A stretch of DNA of 64,000 nucleotides from Gibbula magus (GCA_936450465.1 OW388298.1:13408895-13472894), one strand, 5' to 3'; shown: positions 33,685 through 45,922, numbered from the stretch's first letter. The notes: a model not told the origin generated them from the sequence alone. Numbers and translations are program-made.

Positions 33685-33845
33685 CTAAACATATACTTGT
33701 ACAATACATATATATATTTAGAGTTTGAACAGTCTGTACACCAAGAATAATATATCCATCAACTTGACGTTTGAATACCATCATAACTAATATTGATATC
33801 ATATATAACAATGCTTAGGTTTAAAGGCAAGAGCGATGTACCTAC

Positions 33846-34130
33846 ATTGTGGTTGAAGCGACAAGACCGAACTCCATGATGAGTTCAACCCGTCTTCATA
33901 TGCTTGACAACCGTAGTTATCTCCCCTGTCATCTCTGCTGACTTGAATTGTCAAGGTCGCTTTAGCTTGTTGCGTTGAGATCTTGTTACCGTTTTTTCTC
34001 CATGTGTATTCCATGATAAGGGGGTGATTTGAAGGTAAACTACGAGAGCTAGAGTGGCAGGTCAAGGTCACCTGGTTACCCTCAACCGGAAGCTCAGGAT
34101 TTGATTCTACATCCGGTGTGGTCGGCTCCC
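33846..34130 (-). CDS. Ig-domain exon 2, second copy
   Basis: The encoded peptide is identical to that of 23410-23694 (TLTC, TWRKNG, DDRGDNYGC), with the same splice sites and phases. Whether it is expressed depends on an intact promoter and 3' end, neither of which can be seen. Confidence 0.82.
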
Positions 34131-34477
34131 CTGAAACCAGCATGTGACGTTTAGTGTATATTTGGAAAGGTTAGTTTTGTTGAAGGTTCATTATTACTGA
34201 TTGTCAACTTAAGGTATATGATCTTCAAACTAAATTATCTGTACCATTTATCTGTACATATAATTTAGTAAGTCCAAGCGTCAACAACGTTTATGATGCA
34301 CATGCATGTGCCGGAAGTTGCACAATACACACAATGCTTGAAGAAAAGATTCTTTTACAAACTAAGAATGAAGTATATCTTTACAGTCTACCATTCTCCA
34401 GATGAAGAGGACGGGAACCAGAAACGATTTGAATACATTCATGAAGAAACTGAGATAAGTTGTCTTACACATACAAT

Positions 34478-34840
34478 TTAAAGGCGCTGTAGCACGTTTT
34501 TTTCGCTCAAATAATTCGATGAAATGTATTTGAAAAAAAATGTCAACAATAGTAAAAAACCCTTCTCTCTTCGGAAAATAAAGTTACAAATGAGTGTACA
34601 TAGTTCCGTAAAGCCATGGGAATAGTTTTTGTCATTCGAAATAATAAAATGTGTTCACAATAAAATGGCCGCCATGCAATTTTGGCTTTATACGCAACAC
34701 CGTTATTACCACTACGGATAATAGGTTTGTGTAATAAGATGTTTTACCCACTAAAGTAAATATAAATGACAGAAACTATCATTATAAATGAGAAATTTGA
34801 AAAAATAAAATTTGCAAAAAACGTGCTACTGCGCCTTTAA
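34478..34840 (-). mobile_element. TTAA-flanked MITE, family A (duplicate of 24042)
   Basis: Same ends and interior as 24042-24404. Present through the segmental duplication. Confidence 0.9.
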
Positions 34841-36363
34841 AAGTGTGACCTATATTGTTTGCCTGTTAGAGGATTGTACACTAGTAGTCTAATACTACAG
34901 TACTCTCTACGATTTCCCACGCCTCACCCCTCCCGGAGTCATTGCTATCCCCTACTCCTGGTATGACCCTTCTTCCCCTTCTCCTTCTCCCTCAAATATG
35001 AGTCAATACACACCTCTATGACGCACATCTTATCATAACACAAAAATGGTAAACCACTTTATTAGTAACAAAATAAACTTTCAAGGAACACTCAGAAAGT
35101 TAGATTGCTAAAATTACCTCTATCAATGAATAAAAGCAGGAAACTGTTTTAGCTAGCTAATATTCATTTTGAAGAAAAGATAATGAATAATGGTTATATT
35201 TAATTCAGATATAGAATTTTAACGCGGACCCTAAATTTTGTCAAGGAGCTAATTTCTTCTGAAGAAATAGGGAGCAATGTTTCCAAATTCGTTGCTATAT
35301 TGATACCTGATTTTGAAGGACAACTGCAACCCAAATGATTATCGTTTTTTTTCCGAAAACATGTAAGTTTACTTTTAACAATTAGATTCGATTCAGTATT
35401 ACCTTTATCTTTACATACACTTGCTATATTGACAAAACTGTACAGGGCAACACAACTTGCAAAGCTTCAACAAAGTTGATATTCTCATAATTTTGGCTTC
35501 TTAGCGTAAGTTATTCCTGTACAAAAGTCAAAAGAAGGTTTCAATTAGGACACTCTGCCACGTGCACGTCTATATTATAGGGGGTCAAGACCGAAATATG
35601 TACAAACTTTTTAGTCTCTATGTAACAAAGATATCAAATTTCAGCTTTCTTTGTCAACTGGTTTCGAAGAAGATTGTTTAAATGTTTTAGGTTAGATAGC
35701 TGCTACGTCAATATCCAGGGGAACTCTGACCAAATTTACAACTTTGATCCCCTAGGTGGAAAGGTACCTCCCGACAGAATCGGTTTTGGAAGAGAAGATA
35801 AAAATGGCAAATGTGGGTGGACGCCGGACGATGGCCCATACCATATGCCCATCCGGCCTTATCGGCCTGTCAATTTGACTTACTTGATAATTTTATATAC
35901 TTTATGTTTTATAAGCCTATATAGTGACTTGTATAATACATCTATCTAAATATATAAAAAAAAACATTTTTAAAAAACGTGTATATAAACTATCTGCATG
36001 AAAAAAACAGTCAACTCTGTAGATCTATTTCCTACCTTTGTTTCTATGAATAACAATGAACAGGCCCCTTTTCAAGTCTGTAACAAAGATGGTTTTATTA
36101 CTATCTATTTTAGAATGACCCTCCCCAACCTTCGTTAATTTTGTTCATGACTGGTCCCTAATGTAGCATTGCACATACACCTTCCTGCACGGTGCCAGTG
36201 GCGGGATTCGAACCATAGGATTCTTTATTCTCCTGATGCGTATCATTATCATTACTGTACACACATTAATGCATAGAGAATCGCACCCAGGAGTCTTCTG
36301 ATGTCAAATGTATCTACACGAGTTGACTATTCAGAGTACAAATTTGAGAAAGATATGACTTAC
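34841..36363. other. Intron of the duplicated Ig block
   Basis: Duplicate of 24405-25927; no exon recognised. Confidence 0.35.
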
Positions 36364-36669
36364 TTTGAATGATCAACAGTTGTGAACAACCTTTAATGTC
36401 ACCATGTGCATCCTTGCACGTAAACGATCCGGCATCAAATGAAGAAACGTCGAGGAGCGTAAAACGAAAATAGTTCTCCTCTTCGAAGTTTGTATCATTA
36501 TATTGGACTCTTTCAGTGTACTCGGGTGCAAAGGCTGTGGGTTTATCTTCAATAAAATTGTATATAATCCGGCCGTTTTTCCCAATTGTTGTGATATGGC
36601 TTGTGATGTTGAAAGACAACAGGACGTCATCGCCTTCTCTCGCAGCCACGTGGGATGCGAATCCATTAT
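36364..36669 (-). CDS. Ig V-type exon 1, second copy
   Basis: Matches 25928-26233 with one visible amino-acid change: Gly to Glu within IIYNFIxDKP. Frame and splice sites are preserved, and it also lacks the B-strand Cys. The retained frame agrees with a very recent duplication, so it is weak evidence of selection. Confidence 0.8.
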
Positions 36670-37184
36670 CTGAAACAAAACAAGGATGTTTTTAGACCTC
36701 CCTCGTGTGTTTCCTTATAATACTATATCCCCTAAATAAGCAATAATTTACGAATAATCAGATCTTTAAATGTTGACCTGCGTTTATGATGAGCACCTTG
36801 AATAGTATTACCTGATCTTAATTATACATGTCATTATACAAGTATCAACGGTCAACTGACCTATCAGAAGTTATAGCCGGTTTGGTTATTTTTTATTTCA
36901 GAAAATATGTCCTACACTAAGGTCAAGGTCAAATACATGTCAAGTATCAAATTCCTATGCTGACCCCGAGAAAGTTAATCTGGCATCAATGTCAAGGTCA
37001 TAAGGTATTATATTATGGCATCACTTGATTGGTCATGTGACAAGGTATACATATGCCAAGGAGCAGATTTCTTTCGCTAACCATTCAAAGTTATGGCCAA
37101 GGTTCATGAAAAACAGAAAAAGTGTCCAACGACAACCTAAAGGTCATTAGATAAATCAACATGCATGTTATTAGTAGTAAATAG

Positions 37185-37581
37185 TTAAAGGGAGGGTTCT
37201 GTGGCCATATTGGATTTTTTGCAATATGTGAAATGATAACACGATACCTAATTGTGCATTTTTTTAAAAAAACTGAAGACATACAGTGATAGAGTATTCA
37301 CATTGTAACACATAACACGTCATAAAACTAATAAACAATTTGCTGTTATGCTGTAGCGACGTTTTTCCCACTCGCAGCGCTGATGAATGGCTTCAGTTTG
37401 TATTGTTGTATTTTTCAACAAATGTGCGCTTGTGTTTATCAAATTGTGAAATATAAATTCATAAAAAATATTATCTTTATTGCTATCTTTCAATTTGACT
37501 GTGCTTTAATCATGTATAACAGGAATATCCTCTCGAATTTCGTTTCCACAAAAAAATACCCCGATAGAACCCTCCTTTTAA
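37185..37581. mobile_element. TTAA-flanked TIR element, family B (duplicate of 26761)
   Basis: Same termini as 26761-27157. Part of the segmental duplication. Confidence 0.8.
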
Positions 37582-37736
37582 CTTTTAACCCAGAGGAGGC
37601 ATTTGTCTGCAAGGCATTTTGCAACCGTTATGGGAGCACGTACGCTCGTATATACGGGAGTTGATTCAAATGTAGCGACACGTAAAGCAGTGACCTTATA
37701 CTCCACTTACACGATTGTAGAACCCCTATTGAAACA

Positions 37737-38108
37737 GAATGAAGAACAATTTTATGGATACACAACTTCTTTATTCTGTATAGGCGACGTTTCGACATAG
37801 ATACTAATGTCGTTGTAAAGCAGGTGGTACAGTTGAACAAATTCCCAGGGTTTATATACAAGTAGTGTTTATACAATAGAGGAGGATGAGAAGATTTTGA
37901 GTTGTTATTACAGTAGATAGGCTTGATGTACACATATTGAGTAGAAGCCAGAGAGAATGATGTACAGTGTTTATACAGCAGATGAGGTTGATGTACACAG
38001 CTTGTTAAGGAGATTAAGAACTGAGCTTGTTTAAGGATATAGATGATTTAACAACATGATTATTGATAATTAAGGGTAATTAGGAGATGTACACAGCAAT
38101 ATGGTGAT
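37737..38108 (-). mobile_element. Penelope-like inverted arm, truncated duplicate
   Basis: Corresponds to 27312-27683 and stops at ATGGTGAT. The GIY-YIG segment and right arm were not carried into this copy. Confidence 0.85.
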
Positions 38109-38119
38109 CCTAGATAAGA

Positions 38120-38969
38120 TAATCGCTCTTTAAATCTCTCTTGAACATGGCCCTGATGTATATATCTGATGTATAGTACGATTTAGTACATCGATTTTCA
38201 ATTAGATAGCTTTTATTCCAGGAATTGAGTATTTATTATTACAATTAAAGTTACTTAGATATGTTTTAATTATATTTCCATCAAATATTTAAAAGTAAAG
38301 TGCGAGTATCAAAATATTATCTTCGTTATTTTCGTTATAAGTGAACCACTATTTTCCAAACTTTCATTTTAGGGTCATCAAAGGATAAGAAATCTGGATT
38401 AACAGTGCATACTTCACTGCCGAAGTTCAAGAAAGAGGGCCACCCGTCAACCATGACACAGATAAGTAACAATTTGCTAATATTTATTAACAACAATTCT
38501 ATTTTCAAATACATACCCTGGCGTTCATTCCGGAAGATGTTGTGGCCAGAGCCTTGGAGACCTTGCCATAACTCTCTCTGAGCCCCAACCAGTATTGGTC
38601 TACTTCGATGATACCGAGACAGACTTCAAGAGCCATATCACCATCTTCCGCTCTTTCCAGAGGACGCTGGGTGTGTTGCCTCGAACCAATAATCACCTAG
38701 AAGGCTGCATCGCCGCCCGTTGACCAATATGGTCCACGAGAATAAGCCCTCAACAAACAGTGATCACCAATATGTTGTCAGGATTGAATATTGTCTGAGC
38801 GGATATAAGTATAGTTGTCAACAACATGAGACCATTGCAACATGTGACCATATTTCTGGTATTGCAATGATCCTTGTGTGATGTTGCCCTTGTATTTGTG
38901 CCACAACATATGGTCGTTTTCATGTTGAGCGGCCGCTAGGGATACCCCGTCACCACAGTAACGATGTGA
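38120..38969. repeat. Second duplicated block, copy 1
   Basis: Near-identical to 63151-64000 (offset 25,031). It starts at TAATCGCTCTTTAAA, which in the other copy is the loop and right arm of an 18-bp palindrome. It contains the 93-nt exon at 38373. The true right end is unknown because the other copy leaves the window. Confidence 0.95.
38373..38465 (+). CDS. 93-nt exon upstream of the propeller exon
   Basis: The acceptor is ACTTTCATTTTAG and the donor CAGATAA|gtaaca, phase 1-1. The peptide starts SSKDKKSGLTVHTSLPKFKK and continues EGHPSTMTQI. Its first part resembles the start of the exon at 39562 (STKDQTSWSTVPASL), so the two look like duplicated linker exons. Splicing to 39562 keeps the frame with an Arg codon (A|GG) at the junction. 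It is lysine- and serine-rich and probably a flexible linker. Confidence 0.6.
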
Positions 38970-39561
38970 CGTCATAATATAATTTGTTATGTCAGACAAT
39001 TATTTTATTACTTCAAATTACATGAGTCACAGTGAAAATATAAGTTATATTCACTGCAGAGCGATAGACAGTTTATATCACTGATTGATCTCATTATTGT
39101 CATATATGTTGTTCTTGACTTTCATTAAAAACTGTTTATGCTTAATTCATTTTTGTTGCAATTGTCCTCAGAGACTTTTGGATTTTTTATGAAGCAACCT
39201 TCAGGTCTGATAAATATTTATAATCACAAGTGAGACTATTTACAGTTTGTTATTAGTAAAATGTCTAGTAAGTATACATATATCAGATGTCAATGGATAT
39301 GATGTCAAACAAAGGCCACTAATGACGTCATGTGTTTTGAAATCGGATTTATTCTGGTGTCTGTCTCTTGTATTGGAAACATTTTACATGTACACTTTAT
39401 ATACTTAGAGGTATTGATTTTTATCGATTCCCCATAAGATAACTTTTATTTCAGGAAATTAACCATTATTCAGTAGTCATTTATTTCATTTTTAATATTA
39501 AAATTTCAGTAACACAACATTTTTATTTCACTGTAAGTAATTTGTCAAACTTTCATTCAAG
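38466..39561. other. Intron, nothing recognised
   Basis: Between two phase-1 exons of the propeller gene. CRE palindromes are at 38967 and 39323. Confidence 0.4.
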
Positions 39562-40370
39562 GGTCAACTAAGGATCAGACATCTTGGTCAACAGTACCGG
39601 CCTCACTGCTGATGTTCCCGCCAGGGGATTACAAATCAATAGTGGAACAGATGTTTCTGAATAATGGCACTTTAAAGAGTTTTGAATTGTCAGGCAAAAA
39701 GATCTTTTCACTTCATTATATTAAACCTTTCCAATTAATTACCATTTGTGGTCAATACAGACAGTTACATATTGATGGACTTGAAGGAATGGTTTTAAAT
39801 GTAAGAGGAAAAGCTATTGACAATAATGTCTACTGTCTGGCTGTTGCAAAGGAGAGAATATTCTACAGACAATCTATGAAGACTCTTAAACGAATAACTT
39901 TTGAGGACAATAATCCTACTTTTATTAAAAAACTTAATTTTGCCCCTAAATATTTGGTATCTGATGTGAAACGCTCAGTACTTTACGCCTCCGATCATAA
40001 AATTATTAGATATTTGAACTATGATGGTGAAGGAGGTGTGGCATTATTCGAAAAACCTCTGCATGGACCCATGTGTCTGGATTCACAGAGTGATATCCTC
40101 TACATCGCCCCCAAAAACCATAAAGGATGTATCTATACTATGTCCCTGACAGATTATCAAGAGAAAAGTTTGGTATGTTACCCCCGGGTGTCATACATCA
40201 ACTCCCTATTGGCTTTTAATGGCAATGTGTATTCTGTTACCAATCATTGTGAAGTTTTGTTCCTAGAACCTAATCGTTCAGGGAAAATCAAATTGGAGAA
40301 AAATCATTTAAATAGGTGGAGATGTTTTGGTTTTCTGATACCTCATTCGGCATTTGATGCAGGGAAATGA
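39562..40370 (+). CDS. Terminal exon: beta-propeller-like (NHL/YWTD-type) protein
   Basis: The acceptor is CTTTCATTCAAG. The frame is open from the exon start through TGA, 269 codons, the longest host frame in the window. The first Met is at 39612, but the frame is open upstream to the acceptor. Repeated blade-like units occur: VYCLAVAKERIFYRQSM, SVLYASDHKIIRYLNYD, GPMCLDSQSDILYIAP, CIYTMSLTDYQEKS and INSLLAFNGNVYSVTN. They follow the hydrophobic-x-hydrophobic-Tyr pattern of NHL or LDL-receptor YWTD propellers. In molluscs, single-exon propellers of this sort commonly end TRIM-like proteins, but no RING, B-box or coiled coil is in view, so that is only a possibility. Upstream exons include 38373-38465. 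Confidence 0.72.
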
Positions 40371-40720
40371 TTGCAACATTAAGTGCTGAAAGGTTGTGAA
40401 TCATGTATGCACTATACATGTAGTTTCATATTTATATATTTCAATTTTGTTTGAAAAGTTTGAACAGGGCCTCCATTCTCGAAAGGATCCTAGATAAGAC
40501 ATATATCCATATAACCTAAATGGTTTATAAATGGTCAAACTATAGAGGTTGTTTCATATTACAAATATCTTGTTACTGTTTTTTCATGTAGAAATAACTT
40601 TTCACAAGCATGTATAACAAAACAAGCAACCAAGGCTCTTGTTCCAGTGAAAAAGTTGATGTACAAATTTGCCAATTTGAATGTTGATGTTCATATAAAA
40701 AATATTTGATTTTAGGGAAT
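40371..40720. other. 3' flank of the propeller gene
   Basis: AT-rich. It contains GGATCCTAGATAAGA at 40487, which resembles the 11-bp spacer at 38109 between the two duplicated blocks. Confidence 0.4.
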
Positions 40721-40722
40721 TT

Positions 40723-41600
40723 CTACCTATACTGTTATATGGTGCTGAAATGTGGTGAACTGCAAAAAAGGAAATCTATTGAAGTTGTACATACAAATGT
40801 TGTAAATATGTGTTGAGAATCGCATATAGAACATCCGATAATGCTGCACTGGGTGAAATGGGAAGAGTGAGAATTTATGAACATGGCATAATGAAGGTTA
40901 TACAATTTTGGATTAGACTGCTAAGAATGCCAGTGGGCAAACATCCAAGACATTGTTATTTAAACTTTGTTAATATGATGAATTTGGACATATTAATTGG
41001 GTTTCTTTTGTTAGATATATACTTGTTAGTTATGGATTTGTTAGCAGTTGGCTAATGAAGGACATTGGGGATTATAACATATTCATGAATACATTTAACT
41101 TGAGATTAAGGTATGTTTTTACCCAAAATTGGTTTACTTCTATTTCTATTTCGTCTAATTTAAGTATGTATTCTACTTTTAAATATCTCCTTCAAACTGA
41201 GAAATATCTAAGTCATCACATTTAAGAAGGGTTCTAACGAAATTTAGATGTTCGATTGATTTTAAAATAGATGTAGATTATTTAATGGTCTAGATTATAA
41301 TGACGCTTCATGGGAATTCTGTACAGAAGGGGAGGAAGATGAATTTCATGAATGTCCATGTTATCAACAACTGCGTATAAGATATTTACATGTATATTAT
41401 TATAAGTACCCATCTCTGATTACTACTCAAACTGATGAATTGTTATTTAAGCTAGCTTTTTTCTGTGAAAAAATTTTCAGATTAAGAAACTCTGTAAAGC
41501 GATAAGGGCTCTCATTTACTTGACATAATAATATTACGACTACTGTACTATTGGTCTCATGGCCAAATATACGAAATAAACTCTGTTCTGTTCATATCCT
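40723..41600 (+). pseudogene. Decayed LINE, C-terminal ORF2 fragment
   Basis: Broken frames read LPILLYGAEMW, YVLRIAYRTSDNAALGEMGR, IQFWIRLLRMPVG, then EGEEDEFHECPCYQQLRIRY and LLFKLAFFCEKIFRLRN. This is the region downstream of the RT domain of a non-LTR element, with the LxGELGR-type and DEFHF.C..Y motifs. Stops after AEMW and several frameshifts make it non-functional. The 3' end is near the AAATAAACTC string at 41575. Confidence 0.85.
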
Positions 41601-41887
41601 AGCTATTTATAACAGAAGTAAGGATATCCTACGGTTAGGATAAGATCAATTCTCGAAACGATCGTAAACCTTTACTAACTTGAGATACCAATCCTAGCTA
41701 TGATAGTGAACTCTTCAGTCAAAGAGATAGGAAAACCCTATTTACTGGGGGATTCCCTTAACAGTACTCACGATTAAATGCATATACGGGTGGGCCTTTA
41801 TTAATACGTTCACCATACTTGAAAGAAAACACAAATCGAAAATGTGAAAAGCTGTGAAATAAAAAAAAAATTCAACTTATGAAAAAT
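41601..41887. other. No gene recognised
   Basis: Short AT-rich spacer between the LINE and the Tc1-like element. Confidence 0.4.
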
Positions 41888-41889
41888 TA

Positions 41890-43213
41890 TACTGATGGAA
41901 ATGAATAAAGGAACGCATGTATTGATGGTGAAATTTGTTTTATTGTCATGGGTTTTTGATCAAGTATATTTCATTAAGTATGCACACCACAGGTGAAATT
42001 TCAGTATCTGGTGTGTCCTCCCTGTTTGCTGATCACTTCTTCACACAGTCGTGGAATACTTTGGATCAAATTCCGGATGACAGTCCGAGGAACTGCGCGC
42101 CATTCTTCTTGGAGAGCCTGGAACATGGCATCAGGTGTCTGGGGTAGAACATCACGATCGCTCATCCGACGTCCAAGAACGTCCCAGAGGTGTTCAATGG
42201 GATTAATGTCTGGGCTCTTGGACGGCCATGTCAACACTCTGGTGTTGTTTTGCGTGAGAAAATCCCTGCTGACGTGTGCCGTGTGGGGTCGAGCATTGTC
42301 ATGTTGAAACTCAAAGTTTACACCCACTCTACGGCGGAAAGGAAGAACAATATGTTGCAACACTTCATCTCGGTAACACCAGTCACCCTTCCATCAAGTC
42401 GAACAAGGTTGGTCCTATGGTCGTAGGTTATGCCGCCCCATACCATCACAGATCCGCCCCCGTAGGAATCGTGTTGTTTGATGGTGCATTGATGGTGACG
42501 TTCACTAAGGCGTCGCCCAAACGCGGATCCGACCATCTGCGAAGTCCAAATTGAATCGTGACTCATCACTGAACATGGTATTGCGCCAATGTCGAAGTTG
42601 TTTAACTCATTGTTGTGTACCCCATGCTCTTCTGAGACGTCTGTGTTCCGCAGTCAGCCTTATCCCAACAATAGGTGCCTGCTGCTTTAAGTCTGTTTCT
42701 GACAGTACGGTCACAAATTCTTTGTCTCGTTACTGCCCTGAACTCAGAGTTTTTTTTCCATGCTGGTTTAAATCGGTTACGTAAGGACAGCAGCACCAGC
42801 TGGCAGTCGTTTCGGGGCGTTGTCTTACGTTTTGGACCACGACCGGATCTAATCTTTACGTTCCCTGTCTGACGGTACCTGTTCCACAGTGGCGAAATCA
42901 CACTTTTAGACTTGTTAAACTGTCTGGCTGTCTGGCATATTGATTGACCGCTGTTTATGCACCCGATAGCCTGCCATTTTTCATTATCAGGAAGGTATGC
43001 TCTAGGCATGATTCTGAAGGTAAACGTACACTGACATTCGTTGACTCCTTGAAGTTTAAATGGACGTTGCCATGCATGAAGTTCATGGAAATCAATTGTC
43101 ACGTGCACGGTACATTTTCAGTTTATAATGGCCCCACGCAGCCTCGAACAAACTGAACATGCCAGACATAAGTTAACAGTAATTAAGCGTTCCCTTATTC
43201 GTTTCAATCAGTA
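41890..43213 (-). mobile_element. Tc1/mariner-type element with ~28-bp inverted ends
   Basis: The left end TACTGATGGAAATGAATAAA and the right end, in reverse TACTGATTGAAACGAATAAG, match apart from a few positions. TA dinucleotides flank both. About 1.32 kb, containing the transposase pseudogene below. Confidence 0.9.
42001..43020 (-). pseudogene. Tc1-family transposase, DD34E, frameshifted
   Basis: N-terminal helix-turn-helix region: YLPDNEKWQAIGCINSGQ, ICQTARQFNKSKSVIS, then GRGPKRKTTPRND. Catalytic core: MFSDESRFNLDFADGR (first Asp), YGGGSVMVWGGIT, FEFQHDNARPHTA (second Asp) and SPDINPIEHLWDVLGRR (Glu). Thirty-four residues separate the second Asp from the Glu, which defines the DD34E Tc1 group. 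At least three frame changes split the reading frame, so the copy is inactive. It ends SKQGGHTRY before the stop. Confidence 0.93.
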
Positions 43214-43215
43214 TA

Positions 43216-44144
43216 TCAATTTTAAAAAATCATCTCGTATAAATACTTAACATAGTCTTCAATATGTATTTTGGGGGAATTACAATTATTCCTAACATAA
43301 GAATTATTCTCTTAAATATTTTGTATTTTTTTTTTTACTCCATTTTCAACAAATGTATTTTATCATCAGGGCTGTGATTAATAGCAAAATAAAATGTAAA
43401 AAATCATCATATTTGCTTTGTTTTTTTAAATGAGGACTTGAACTCCCCTAATGCGCCAACTAACATAGTGAAATTTGACCAATGAAATAAACAGGAGTTA
43501 CTTCCCTTACCTAGTTGTCCTTGACATTGACATTGACATTGACATTCCATGGCAATATGGCAGAGGACGGTAATGTTGTGATAAAAGGGGAAATAAAACC
43601 AAAAAGAGGTATGAATTGAACAAATATATTGTGTAGAACTAAGGATCATGACTATTGCTACCACTGTGTCAATTCATTACCGCTGAATAGATATCATAAA
43701 CTAAATAAATTTCTTCTCAAATCATCATAAATGTGTGATAATTACAGATTCAACTGTTAGTTTGATTTACAGCGTCAAAGTTGGTGAACAAACACATACA
43801 ATACTATTTGTCTTCACAAAGATTTACCTAGGACAGGTCACACCCTATCATAGCATTTGTCCTAAGTTAAGAGATCCTTGTGGTGGGACATTTTTCGAGA
43901 ATAAGAAAGGACAATATCCTCTTCAGTGTTGTTTCCTAGAGGGAGTTCTGAGTACATTTGCCCACCTTTTTGGTTAGGTGTCCCTTAAAATTTTGAGAAG
44001 TAGGATACTTTTACCATTGCAAAGGGTCCCACTTGTTCAGAAATGGCCAAAATGACCCCCTCAGGAGATCACCTAGGAACAACACTGCTCTTAGGACTCT
44101 AGGATCGAAGTTAGGATACTTTCGAGAATTTGGGCCCTGGTGTT
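43216..44144. other. No gene recognised
   Basis: Contains a (TTGACA)n-like run of five units at about 43516-43546. No exon supported. Confidence 0.35.
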
Positions 44145-44330
44145 TGAAATGTCAAAAAAAATGGTTTTAAAATGTTGAATAAATAGTTGCATGAAATTTT
44201 AAATAAAGTTCTGGAAATGTCAAAAAACGATGTTGGAAATGTTGAACAAAGTTTTGCTTGGAATGTTGAATAAAGTCGTTTTTTGAAATGTTGAATAAAA
44301 CAAATGAAAAAGTTGAATACTTGGTTCCCA
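44145..44330. repeat. Degenerate ~30-bp tandem repeat
   Basis: Units based on GGAAATGTTGAATAAAGTTTT repeat five or six times with many changes. Confidence 0.6.
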
Positions 44331-44450
44331 GTTCTGAAATCAGAGGACGGCATACAATTAAAAATTAATGCAATGAGCCGAGGTTTTGCAATTCCTCTGC
44401 TGTGAATTGTCATACTTATGTATAAGAGGGGAGATGAGGTGATTCGAGGT

Positions 44451-44803
44451 TTAAAGGGGCAGTAGCACGTTTTTTGCAAATTTTATTTTTTCAAATTTCT
44501 CATTTTTAGTGATAGTTTATGTGATTTATATGAACTTAAGATGGTAAAACATCTTATGAAACACACCAATTATCCATAGTGGTAACAAAGCTGTTGCGTA
44601 TGAAGCAACAATTGCAATTGCATTGTGAACACATTTTATTATTTCGAATGACAAAAACGATTCCAATGGCTTTACGAAACCATGTACACACATTTTTTAA
44701 CTTTATTTTCTGAAGAGAGAATGGTGTTTTACTAATGGTGACATTATTTTCAAATATATTTCATCGACTTATTTCAGAAAAAAACGTGCTACTACCCCTT
44801 TAA
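44451..44803 (+). mobile_element. TTAA-flanked MITE, family A
   Basis: Ends are TTAAAGGGGCAGTAGCACG and CGTGCTACTACCCCTTTAA; about 353 bp. The internal CCATTTTATTG block has partly decayed. Confidence 0.88.
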
Positions 44804-44879
44804 TGCCTCAAGAAGAGTTTTGGTAATTTTCCTGTATATTTATCAACATGCTCTATGGCTCTTTAACGTTTATAAGTCC

Positions 44880-45300
44880 CTTATATCAAATAAAAAGTCA
44901 GAAAAAGATTAAAATAAGTCAGAACCGGCCAAAACACAGTTACACATGATGATTATTCAACACATCAAGTTTCAATGAGCTAGATTTTACAAATATTTAG
45001 CTCTGGTTCAGTAACAAAATACCAAGATATGTTTCCAGGGAAACGGCTAAAAATATAATTCCAAAGAAGTTGAAAACGCCAAAAGGCACATCTTCACGTG
45101 ATTATTACACCACACACTTAATTGTGCTAGGTCTTTCAGTTTTTCAGTTCAGGTCCAGAAACGAAAGTTTAACTATGTTTCCATGAAACGGCTAATAATA
45201 AATTTCCGATGAAGTTGAATACACCAAAAGGTGCATCCACACATGATATTTATTACCCATATCAAATTTCATTGAGCTATCCCTCACGGTTTTATGTTCT
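44880..45300. repeat. Degenerate ~125-140-bp tandem repeat, about three units
   Basis: Each unit carries GAAGTTGAAAACGCCAAAAG, CACATGATGATTATT, TTTCATTGAGCTA and GGTCCAGAAACGAAA in that order. The same units recur at 47285-47760. Confidence 0.75.
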
Positions 45301-45800
45301 TGGCCCGGGAACGCAACCCAGATGCACGGACACTGTTGTGGCGGGGCATAAGGCCGGGATTCCATGTGTACGGAGTGCGTACTGCGTAATGCTTAGTACA
45401 TAATGCGTATTTAACACTTTGCACTAAAATAGTAGTAGTTGATTTCATGAACACATAATGCGTAATGCGTGGTGTGCTGAGCGAAGTACGTGTTCCCTGG
45501 GACACTCACAAGAGTGTCCGAATACGCAATACGCGTCTATACGGATACCAAAAGTGTGTTTTCCCCTGGGGTTTCCTATCACAGACCACGTGGTTTTCAA
45601 AACAAATTAACTGCACGTGTCGACAGTTAAAGTAACCTTAGCTTTATACAATGCGTACAATATACAATACAATACAAAATACAATTTTCAAAATGCCTAT
45701 GATACACCAATCTAGTTTCATCTTGGAACTCTTACTTATATTCATATTTCACAGAATCTCGTGACCATTAAATTATATGGCCATGTTACATTGTTCTGAA
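45301..45800. other. No gene recognised
   Basis: Contains several GCGTAATGCGT words and a short hairpin GGACACTC/GAGTGTCC at 45500-45519. Confidence 0.35.
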
Positions 45801-45910
45801 AAGTCTTCTAATATTTAAAGGAATTTTATGTTGAGATATAACTTTACAAACCAGTGAATAGAGGAGATCTATTTCATATTTAGTTTATCGTTGTCGCTTT
45901 CATGTAAGAA
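45801..45910 (+). repeat. Paralogue of the upstream region of the apple gene
   Basis: AGTCTTCTAATATTTA, TACAAACCAGTGAATA and TTGTCGCTTTCATG occur here and at 47865-47972 in the same order. Together with the shared repeats upstream this indicates a duplicated promoter-proximal region. Confidence 0.7.
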
Positions 45911-45922
45911 CAGTAGACATAT

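Larger units (their letters stand above)
33239..38108. repeat. Segmental duplication, copy 2
   Basis: Near-identical direct copy of 22803-27683. Its left edge is fused to the Penelope RT fragment inside the 24-bp minisatellite. Its right edge lies inside the Penelope inverted arm. Only about 11 bp separate it from the start of a second duplicated block at 38120. Confidence 0.97.
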
